From the NCBI GenBank assembly GCA_045539925.1, contig JAZQGH010000076.1:1-6345 (forward strand): a stretch of DNA of 6,345 bases, in the 5' to 3' direction. The position numbers and the translations under genes are program-made. Numbering within the stretch: position 1 is the first letter of the stretch; each line of letters opens with the position of its first letter. Source of the DNA: SFWF01 sp045539925 (GTDB lineage: Bacteria > Bacillota > Clostridia > Oscillospirales > Acutalibacteraceae). Shown piece by piece: positions 1 through 3,974 of this stretch. Under the pieces are notes generated by a model. It made no database searches. It saw nothing but the letters and a program-made list of their open reading frames with translations, and had not been told where the DNA came from.

Positions 1-9
1 TCCCGAATG

Positions 10-1092
10 TCAAGTAGTTATTTGCAAATTGTTCAAAAAATTTTTGATATTTAGTTTTTTAAGCTCTTTTGTGAACCGTTTTGTGCTGTTTTCACCATTG
101 AATATAGCTCTTGGGTAGTTGTTTATGAAATCTTGGACGTATTGAATATACTCGGTGCTGTAATTGCATATAGGGGTGCCCTTCGGGATAAATCTGCGGA
201 TGAAGCCGTTTTGATTTTCGTTAGTGCCTCGCTCTGATGAACGGTAAGGGTGACAGTAATAAACGATTGTTCTACGCTTATTTGTGTATGGCGAAAACTC
301 TATACCCTTTGTATCGGAAAACTCCGTTCCGTTATCAAAGGTTATAGATTTGAATACTTTTCGGAAGGTTGTGCTTCCTATTTTACGTTCAAGACGGTTA
401 AGCATTCTTACAGTGCTTGCTGCCGTCTTGTCGGGTGATTTTAAGATAATTTCCATTCGGGTGAGCCGTTCTGTCAACGTCAGAACGGTCTCGCCCTTTT
501 TATTTGTACCTATAACGGAATCTCCTTCCCAATGCCCAAAAATTAAACGTGAGTTAATCTCCGAGGAACGCTTTTCAATGGAATGTTCTATATCCGGGAG
601 TTTTTTAGGTTGTTTTTCTTCGGTTTTCTTTTTACGTTCTCCTTTGCGGAGTAGGTTTTTATTGGTGATCTTCAAGAAAATACCCTTGTCTATATAGCTA
701 TAAAGTGTAACACGGCATACTTTAGTTTTGAATTTCAAGCCGTGTTCTTTTATGTAAAGGAGTATCGCCCCGGGCGAATATCCTTGTAATACCATATCTT
801 CAACGAAGGTTGCGAACTCTTTATCATTACCGAGCTTCAGAGGTGCACCCTTTGCGGTGGCGTTAATATCTGCCGAGAATTGAGCTTTATCCGCACTATA
901 CTTCCTTGTTTCCGTCCAATCAGTGTTACGGTGCATATAGTAGCCTCTTTTAAGCTCGTGGTATATGGCTTGATGTGTATATCCTAATTCTTCAGCTATT
1001 TTCTTTACAGGAACTCCGGCATTATACAAGGCTTCAAGTTTATACCTTGTTCTTTTGGTGAATGTTTTGTAGCTTCTTTTCGTTCTTTTCAT
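10..1092 (-). CDS. IS30-family transposase
   Basis: This is a 360-aa DDE transposase that cuts and joins the ends of an insertion sequence. The N-terminus has a helix-turn-helix at about residues 17-50 (IAEELGYTHQAIYHELKRG), typical of IS30 DNA-binding domains. The RNase H-like core carries the acidic triad D191 (HWEGDSVIG), D253 (ITFDNGTEF) and E292 (ERGTNENQNGFIRRFIPKG). The last block is an IS30 signature. The length suits the family (about 320-380 aa) and the frame is unbroken, so the gene looks functional. The start at 1092 is supported by AAGGAGT at 1102-1108. The stop lies only 9 bases from the window edge, so the downstream IS end is not visible. I found no matching terminal inverted repeats inside the window. 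Family assignment is secure; the exact IS name is unknown. Confidence 0.95.
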   Translation of the reverse strand: MKRTKRSYKTFTKRTRYKLEALYNAGVPVKKIAEELGYTHQAIYHELKRGYYMHRNTDWTETRKYSADKAQFSADINATAKGAPLKLGNDKEFATFVEDMVLQGYSPGAILLYIKEHGLKFKTKVCRVTLYSYIDKGIFLKITNKNLLRKGERKKKTEEKQPKKLPDIEHSIEKRSSEINSRLIFGHWEGDSVIGTNKKGETVLTLTERLTRMEIILKSPDKTAASTVRMLNRLERKIGSTTFRKVFKSITFDNGTEFSDTKGIEFSPYTNKRRTIVYYCHPYRSSERGTNENQNGFIRRFIPKGTPICNYSTEYIQYVQDFINNYPRAIFNGENSTKRFTKELKKLNIKNFLNNLQITT

Positions 1093-1127
1093 TTTGGATA
1101 TACTCCTTCAAGGGCTATACGCCGTTA

Positions 1128-1155
1128 TTTATACGCTTATCCGTTGTTTGCACAA
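1128..1155 (-). promoter_or_regulatory. Possible promoter of the IS30 transposase
   Basis: On the minus strand, TTGTGC (1155-1150) is followed after 16 bases by TATAAA (1133-1128), about 36 bases upstream of the transposase start. The -10 box is good and the -35 box is imperfect. In IS30 elements the transposase promoter usually lies near or inside the terminal repeat, so the right end of the IS probably falls between about 1110 and 1190. That placement is inference. Confidence 0.3.
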
Positions 1156-1190
1156 TAGGTAAGCCTTTTTCTTTTTTTGGTTACATGGGG

Positions 1191-1263
1191 GAGTGGGTGG
1201 GAGGGCGTGAGGAAAACGGCTGCTCGCCTGTGTTTTTCCTCACGGCCTATCTCCCTCCCACTC
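1191..1263. repeat. 73-nt imperfect palindrome / long hairpin
   Basis: The arms pair as follows: GAGTGGG 1191-1197 with CCCACTC 1257-1263; GGGAG 1199-1203 with CTCCC 1251-1255; CGTGAGGAAAA 1206-1216 with TTTTCCTCACG 1234-1244. A small apical stem GGC/GCC (1218-1220 and 1226-1228) closes a TGCTC loop. Short internal bulges interrupt the arms. Neither strand has a T-run after the stem, so it is not an ordinary intrinsic terminator. It lies about 100 bases upstream of the transposase start. Candidates are a single-strand origin, a packaging hairpin, or a target that attracted the IS. Confidence 0.75.
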
Positions 1264-1338
1264 TGTACTCTCAATTCATTACGGTAGGTAAAATGCTTTA
1301 AGGCTCATACCCTTGCTTATTGCAAACATACGCCGAGT

Positions 1339-1386
1339 GAGAAACTCCTCCGCGTTTCTCCCCGACAAATACCGTTATATTGTCGG
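1339..1386. repeat. Two tandem short hairpins
   Basis: GAGAAAC (1339-1345) pairs with GTTTCTC (1354-1360) around an 8-nt loop. CCGACAA (1362-1368) pairs with TTGTCGG (1380-1386) around an 11-nt loop. Both stems are perfect 7-bp repeats one base apart. No T-tract follows. Their role is unknown; they are part of the structured non-coding region. Confidence 0.55.
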
Positions 1387-1432
1387 CTCCCCTCTTCCTG
1401 CGAGGTCTGTACCACATTCCCTACGAAAAATA

Positions 1433-1526
1433 AAGGGGTTAAATGGTCGTATTTATATAAAAACTTTTTCTAACACACGGGGAAAAACTTTTTCTATAAA
1501 TCTCCACCACGCAGTAGCGACCCCTT
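1433..1526. repeat. 14-nt direct repeat nested within two inverted repeats (possible origin or operator)
   Basis: AAAAACTTTTTCTA occurs at 1459-1472 and again at 1483-1496, a 24-base period. The pair is enclosed by ATTTATA (1451-1457) and its complement TATAAAT (1495-1501). An outer pair, AAGGGGT (1433-1439) and ACCCCTT (1520-1526), encloses both. The two inverted pairs share almost the same centre. AT-rich repeats about two helical turns apart inside nested symmetry resemble iterons or a repressor operator. No initiator gene is in the window, so the function is inferred only. Confidence 0.5.
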
Positions 1527-1538
1527 GATTTTCCTCGG

Positions 1539-1593
1539 CAACGTAGCACGTTGTGGGCACAGAGGTGCACGGCACCTCTCTACACACAGAGAG
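1539..1593 (+). repeat. Hairpin cluster with a perfect 8-bp stem and an overlapping alternative stem
   Basis: AGAGGTGC (1561-1568) pairs perfectly with GCACCTCT (1572-1579) over a 3-nt loop. CTCTC (1576-1580), which overlaps that right arm, can pair instead with GAGAG (1589-1593), so the two stems exclude each other. A weaker stem CAACG/CGTTG (1539-1543 and 1549-1553) sits just upstream. The arrangement resembles a switchable leader RNA, but no ligand-binding consensus is recognisable. Confidence 0.45.
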
Positions 1594-1605
1594 TGTCGGG
1601 GCATA

Positions 1606-1633
1606 TTGTACTGTTCTGCTCGCTCGGTATAGG
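1606..1633 (+). promoter_or_regulatory. Weak candidate promoter for the small-gene operon
   Basis: TTGTAC (1606-1611) and TATAGG (1628-1633) are separated by 16 bases, with four of six matches to each sigma-70-type box. Transcription would begin near 1640, giving a leader of about 110 nt before the gene at 1750. TATAGG also lies in the left arm of a 7-bp hairpin (1627-1633 with 1643-1649), so the similarity may be chance. Confidence 0.22.
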
Positions 1634-1711
1634 GGGCGTAATCCTATACAAGCCCGGTTGGTAGGGGCTTAAGTTTTCCAACAGACACCGGGAGGGGCTG
1701 ACGGCTCCCGG
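1627..1711 (+). repeat. Hairpin-rich leader with mutually exclusive stems upstream of the first small gene
   Basis: GTATAGG (1627-1633) pairs with CCTATAC (1643-1649). CCCGGT (1653-1658) can pair with ACCGGG (1687-1692), extended by TTGG/CCAA. CCGGGAG (1688-1694) can instead pair with CTCCCGG (1705-1711) around a 10-nt loop. The last two stems share bases 1688-1692 and cannot form together. ACAGACAC is also repeated at 1681-1688 and 1726-1733. No T-run follows the last stem, so it is not a classic attenuator. It could act on translation of the gene at 1750 or as a DNA element. Confidence 0.45.
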
Positions 1712-1749
1712 AGTTGAAAAGCTGAACAGACACGAAAGGGGGTGAATGT

Positions 1750-1920
1750 ATGCGAGTGTACATAAGCAAAAAAGAAGCATCTACGCTCATCAAAGCTCTT
1801 GAGTTACTCTTAGAAAGCGAACCTCATAGCTCTGAAGCGAAGACACTTCTCGCACGTATTGAACAATGCCAACAAAGGCAATGCAAACGCAAGGTTAAGC
1901 AGAACCGCCAAGTTACTTAA
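1750..1920 (+). CDS. Small hypothetical protein, helical with basic C-terminus (56 aa)
   Basis: This short gene has a strong ribosome binding site, AAAGGGGG (1735-1742), 7 bases before the ATG. A nearby ATG at 1746 runs into a stop after 18 codons, so 1750 is the start. The product begins MRVYISKKEASTLIKALEL. Residues 6-45 look like two amphipathic helices, and the tail (CQQRQCKRKVKQNRQVT) is rich in K, R and Q, which would suit nucleic-acid binding. I do not recognise a named family and give no function. It is the first gene of the plus-strand train, about 165 bases before the next, with a hairpin in between. Confidence 0.7.
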   Translation: MRVYISKKEASTLIKALELLLESEPHSSEAKTLLARIEQCQQRQCKRKVKQNRQVT

Positions 1921-1930
1921 CCAAGCTCAA

Positions 1931-1954
1931 AGAGGGGCGGGCTTTCCGCCTCTC
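1931..1954 (+). repeat. GC-rich hairpin after the first small gene
   Basis: GGCGG (1936-1940) pairs with CCGCC (1946-1950) around GCTTT. It can be lengthened by AGAG/CTCT with a two-base bulge. It starts 10 bases after the stop of the 56-aa gene. The sequence that follows, TCTCGACATCATC, is not a T-run, so it is at best a weak terminator or processing/attenuation stem between the first and second genes. Confidence 0.4.
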
Positions 1955-2084
1955 GACATCATCATTATACTACACCATTTTGCAAATTGCAAGAGGTCCG
2001 AAGCATTTTCAGAGCCTTGCACAATTTCGGGTGGTGACTAACAAACTACAAAAATATGCATTATGCACAAAGGAGATAAAAAAT

Positions 2085-2414
2085 ATGGCACTTAGATGGG
2101 ATTGGAACAAATGTATAGGAAAGCTTGAAATTGAAAATCAGCAAGTTCCGATAAAGGTATATCAAGGAAACGCACTTCTCATTTTCCTCAATGAATGGAA
2201 GAACGAAGCAGGCACCGATGTTTGGTCAATGTATAATTTCTTCGCAGACAAACACCACTTCAAAAATTGGAAAGATGATAAAGAATGCAATTATGCAAAA
2301 GGTTGGTTAAAGCTCACACTTTGGAAAGTACCTTCTGATGTATGGGAAGTACTAAAAGACCTCGTTAAACGTGGCGTTACAATCGAGATAAGGAGCAAAG
2401 AAAATGAAGCCTGA
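2085..2414 (+). CDS. Tryptophan-rich hypothetical protein of mobile elements (109 aa)
   Basis: The start at 2085 is preferred over the upstream frame opening because AAGGAG sits just upstream (2070-2075) and MALRWDW is a natural N-terminus. The protein has eight tryptophans (W5, W7, W38, W47, W62, W74, W80, W87), an NALLIFLNEW strand-like segment (29-38), and a charged C-terminus. No signal peptide or membrane segment is visible. From memory, small proteins starting MALRWDW recur in plasmids, phages and integrative elements of gut Clostridia, without a known function. Its last 11 bases overlap the next gene, which indicates translational coupling. Confidence 0.85.
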   Translation: MALRWDWNKCIGKLEIENQQVPIKVYQGNALLIFLNEWKNEAGTDVWSMYNFFADKHHFKNWKDDKECNYAKGWLKLTLWKVPSDVWEVLKDLVKRGVTIEIRSKENEA

Positions 2415-2727
2415 TGTTACCACAATCTTAACAATCTCGCTCATCAGAGCGAAGCTCGAAGCTAAGAAATATGCTGATGTAGATGACGGAGGCACTTGCA
2501 ACTTCGATACTCCTGTTCTGAAGCTCGGTTCTGAATGGACAGACGAGTGTATAAATCGAGCCTTTGCTCTGACAGGGCTCAGACCTTACCGAATAAGCAA
2601 AAGCACCATTCACGTTCTCGATGCCGTTGAAGGTCAAGGCTTCAGAAGAACAGCAATGGCTGGAGCTTTCAGAGATAGCCTCAGAGCTTCGGGATACGAA
2701 GCTTACGTTGATTACCGAATGGATTGA
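2404..2727 (+). CDS. DGGTCNFD-motif hypothetical protein (107 aa)
   Basis: AAGGAG (2390-2395) lies 8 bases before the ATG, and the start is inside the end of the preceding gene. The protein has an N-terminal helix (ISLIRAKLEAKKYA), then DDGGTCNFDTP at residues 27-37. The C-terminal half contains EGQGFRRTAMAGAFRDSLRASGY (76-98, written here as the span of a basic helix) and ends in YRMD. From memory, similar proteins with a DGGTCNFD block and a C-terminal GQG-R...A helix are common in Clostridia mobile elements as hypothetical proteins. The conserved C and N/D residues and the arginine helix hint at a binding or catalytic site, but the function is unknown. Confidence 0.85.
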   Translation: MKPDVTTILTISLIRAKLEAKKYADVDDGGTCNFDTPVLKLGSEWTDECINRAFALTGLRPYRISKSTIHVLDAVEGQGFRRTAMAGAFRDSLRASGYEAYVDYRMD

Positions 2728-2738
2728 GGTATCTGACT

Positions 2739-3014
2739 ATGGCAAAGCTAACGGATAAAGACCTTTTTGAATTTGTGTACCGAGCTGACACGCCTCAGAA
2801 GATTGCAACGGCTGAACGTTGGCTCACCGAACACAAGCATCTGACGAGCCAAGCCACCCTCGACGAGCTGATCGCCGTTCTGAATAGGACGGCGAAAAGG
2901 CTCTTTCGGGTGAAAATGGCAGAGTATGAAGAAAACCTTTACAAGCGAGGTTTTGAAATTAACGTTGTGACAGGCGAAGTTGTTGCCTGTTCAGAAGGAG
3001 TGAGGATATGTTAG
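2739..3014 (+). CDS. Small helical hypothetical protein (91 aa)
   Basis: I place the start at ATG 2739, with GAGGT (2726-2730) 8 bases upstream, rather than at the in-frame TTG at 2724, which has no spaced ribosome site. The product (MAKLTDKDLFEFVYRA...) is charged and mostly helical. LTDKDLFEFVYRAD and TPQKIATAERWLTEH form the first helices, and ATLDELIAVLNRTAKRLFRV a third. The end (EINVVTGEVVACSEG) looks like a beta hairpin. There is no membrane segment. It starts 11 bases after the previous gene and overlaps the next by 7, so it is within an operon. Function unknown. Confidence 0.8.
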   Translation: MAKLTDKDLFEFVYRADTPQKIATAERWLTEHKHLTSQATLDELIAVLNRTAKRLFRVKMAEYEENLYKRGFEINVVTGEVVACSEGVRIC

Positions 3015-3376
3015 ACATTTACATTTTCGCAAATAATATATGCATAGAAATCTTCAAATGTGAACTCAGCAAAACGGAAGAAATCAATAAATATCTTGAA
3101 GAACTTGAGAACAACGAAACAAAATACACTATCAGAGTATCTGAAAACAACGATATAAGGAGTACAAAAATGATTAAGCCAAGAAAACTCAAAAATCTGA
3201 AGCAGGGTGAATACTTCACCCTCAAACCTATTGCAGAGCCGAAGGAGAGCCAAGTATATATACGTGGCGAATATGACCGATATGAGCAAAAATATGAATG
3301 CATCAAATTCTCGGATATGTGCTACTCCCGACTTTTCAAAGGTGATAAGGAAGTTTACACCGATTTTATTTTCTGA
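3008..3376 (+). CDS. Two-part hypothetical protein with C-terminal FTLKP/RGEYDR module (122 aa)
   Basis: AAGGAG (2996-3001) precedes ATG 3008, which overlaps the end of the previous gene. Residues 1-54 (MLDIYIFANNICIEIFKCEL...) form a short unit ending in a charged stretch. Residues 55-122 form a second, self-contained unit beginning MIKPRKLKNLKQGEYFTLKP, with QVYIRGEYDR, KYECIKFSD and a KEVYTDFIF ending. The second unit resembles, from memory, stand-alone proteins of about 65-70 aa found in phages and mobile elements of gut bacteria. They look like small all-beta domains of unknown role. Residue 55 is a methionine with its own excellent ribosome site, so the full-length form may be a fusion, or two products may be made. 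Confidence 0.75.
   Translation: MLDIYIFANNICIEIFKCELSKTEEINKYLEELENNETKYTIRVSENNDIRSTKMIKPRKLKNLKQGEYFTLKPIAEPKESQVYIRGEYDRYEQKYECIKFSDMCYSRLFKGDKEVYTDFIF
3157..3163 (+). promoter_or_regulatory. Internal ribosome binding site within the 122-aa frame
   Basis: AAGGAGT lies 6 bases before an in-frame ATG at 3170. It is as strong as any ribosome site in the window. An out-of-frame TAA (3156-3158) overlaps it, which is the usual place for the stop of a preceding coupled gene. That suggests the upstream frame may once have ended here. Confidence 0.6.
3170..3376 (+). CDS. Likely independently translated 68-aa FTLKP/RGEYDR protein (internal start)
   Basis: This is the C-terminal module of the 122-aa frame translated from its own ATG. 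The 68 residues form a complete compact unit: basic start MIKPRKLKNLKQG, EYFTLKP at 14-20, QVYIRGEYDR at 28-37, a C/Y-rich segment KYECIKFSDMCYSRLFKGD, and a VYTDFIF end. It is predicted beta-rich and soluble. The start choice rests on the strong Shine-Dalgarno at 3157-3163 and on remembered similarity to stand-alone proteins of this length. Function unknown; carriage on mobile elements is the only contextual clue. The main alternative is that only the 122-aa form is made. Confidence 0.6.
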   Translation: MIKPRKLKNLKQGEYFTLKPIAEPKESQVYIRGEYDRYEQKYECIKFSDMCYSRLFKGDKEVYTDFIF

Positions 3377-3383
3377 TGAAACA

Positions 3384-3410
3384 CCGGGGCGGCAGTTGCC
3401 GCCTTGGTTT
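3384..3410 (+). terminator. Intrinsic terminator after the coupled small genes
   Basis: GGCGGCA (3388-3394) pairs perfectly with TGCCGCC (3397-3403), and flanking bases 3383-3387 and 3404-3408 can extend the stem through G-T and Watson-Crick pairs. The downstream side runs into TTGGTTTTACT, a moderate T-tract. It begins 7 bases after the stop at 3376, so it probably ends or attenuates the transcript of the first five genes. Confidence 0.6.
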
Positions 3411-3422
3411 TACTCTCTCCCC

Positions 3423-3438
3423 CTAAGCAGATGCTTAG
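3423..3438. repeat. Perfect small palindrome upstream of the acidic gene
   Basis: CTAAGCA and TGCTTAG flank GA, a nearly perfect 16-base dyad, 45 bases before the ATG at 3484. It lacks a T-run. With the terminator just upstream, it could be an operator for a separate promoter driving the acidic gene, but I see no clear promoter boxes. Confidence 0.4.
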
Positions 3439-3483
3439 CCAATGTACCGAGCCACCCCACACCACACGAAAGGAGATGCGAAA

Positions 3484-3699
3484 ATGGAAATTGTAAACGA
3501 AGAAGATCTGTGCAGATTTGCCGTGATTGATATGTATGATATAATACTATGGGATAGCAATGACGTCGGGGAATGCTATGATATTTACCTTCTTTACGGC
3601 AAAGAATATTGCAGAGGAGTGTATGACTATCAACAAAACAAATATCTCGATGAGGTTGATATAATCGATCTTACCGGATGTCAGATACACAGTGAATAA
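3484..3699 (+). CDS. Small strongly acidic hypothetical protein (71 aa)
   Basis: AAAGGAG (3469-3475) is 8 bases before ATG 3484. An ATG at 3476 hits a stop after six codons, so 3484 is the start. The protein has 17 Asp/Glu and only 4 Lys/Arg in 71 residues, spread along the chain, with four cysteines (C10, C31, C43, C66) and many tyrosines. It looks like a compact soluble beta-rich domain without a membrane segment. High acidity over a small size is seen in DNA-mimic and anti-defence proteins of mobile elements, but there is no diagnostic motif. The gene is set apart from the upstream train by a terminator-like hairpin and 107 bases, and its stop sits at the final terminator. Confidence 0.75.
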   Translation: MEIVNEEDLCRFAVIDMYDIILWDSNDVGECYDIYLLYGKEYCRGVYDYQQNKYLDEVDIIDLTGCQIHSE

Positions 3700-3726
3700 A
3701 AGCCCGGGAAAATTTCCCGGGCTTTT
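3698..3726. terminator. Bidirectional intrinsic terminator between convergent units
   Basis: AAAAGCCCGGGAA (3698-3710) pairs with TTCCCGGGCTTTT (3714-3726) around a 3-nt loop. The GC-rich core is GCCCGGG/CCCGGGC. A-runs and T-runs on both sides let it work in either direction. It overlaps the stop of the acidic gene (3697-3699) and ends one base before the stop of the minus-strand 77-aa gene, so it would end both converging transcripts. Confidence 0.9.
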
Positions 3727-3727
3727 A

Positions 3728-3961
3728 TTATGTTTTCTTAACTTTCTTGAAAAAATAGTTCAAGTACCCATTTTGAAAAGAAACACCATTTTTATCTTTT
3801 CTATCATAACAAAGCTTGCGCATACGTTGCCGAGTTGCAATACAATCGTTAATCTTTGCCTTGTTGCCCTTACACCAAGCGTAATCTTCTTGAGCAACAG
3901 TCATACCATCAAAATAGTTTTTTCTTTCCTCATGTGTAAAAGTACGATTTTGCTTATACAT
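3728..3961 (-). CDS. Small basic hypothetical protein (77 aa)
   Basis: I start this at ATG 3961 because AAAGGAGGTGA (3976-3967) is an almost ideal ribosome site directly before it. The longer in-frame opening at 3988 would put that site inside the gene. The product (MYKQNRTFTHEERKNYFDG...) has 18 Lys/Arg against 8 Asp/Glu and ends KKVKKT. The middle (AWCKGNKAKINDCIATRQRMRKLCYDRK) has three cysteines and a basic helix, suited to nucleic-acid binding, though no zinc-finger spacing is clear. It begins 13 bases after the ATPase stop, and its ribosome site overlaps that stop, so translation is probably coupled. Function unknown. Confidence 0.75.
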   Translation of the reverse strand: MYKQNRTFTHEERKNYFDGMTVAQEDYAWCKGNKAKINDCIATRQRMRKLCYDRKDKNGVSFQNGYLNYFFKKVKKT

Positions 3962-3974
3962 TATCTCACCTCCT

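Larger units (their letters stand above)
1093..1749. other. Long structured non-coding region between transposase and small-gene operon
   Basis: About 650 bases contain no convincing gene. The open frames here on either strand lack a ribosome binding site and show no recognisable protein features. Instead the stretch holds one 73-nt imperfect palindrome, at least six smaller hairpins, a 14-nt direct repeat and AT-rich inverted repeats. Such density suggests a replication or transfer origin, a packaging signal, or a structured RNA leader for the gene at 1750. I recognised no known nick site, tmRNA, RNase P or riboswitch consensus. The individual structures are listed separately. Confidence 0.6.

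Noticed and set aside
1..1190. Terminal inverted repeats of the IS30 element
   Set aside because: I compared the sequence near both ends of the transposase gene and found no convincing matching repeat. One end probably lies outside the window.
1062..1528. Plus-strand open frames of 79 and 71 aa in the structured region
   Set aside because: No suitable Shine-Dalgarno, compositions like random translation of T-rich and hairpin sequence, and no resemblance to known proteins.
1093..1749. tRNA, tmRNA, RNase P or CRISPR array in the non-coding region
   Set aside because: No cloverleaf with a TTCAA-type arm, no conserved RNase P or tmRNA cores, and only one two-copy direct repeat rather than an array.
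1580..1780. Minus-strand 66-aa open frame in the non-coding region
   Set aside because: No ribosome site, low-complexity hydrophobic and Cys/Pro-rich translation, and it crosses several hairpins and the start of the supported gene at 1750.
22..1992. Shared TTTGCAAATTG at about 21-31 and 1979-1989 as an IS target or att duplication
   Set aside because: The first copy lies inside the transposase coding region and the match is short and AT-rich, so chance is the simplest explanation.
1859..2041. Plus-strand 60-aa open frame overlapping the 56-aa gene
   Set aside because: It lacks a ribosome site and overlaps a gene with a strong one in another frame.
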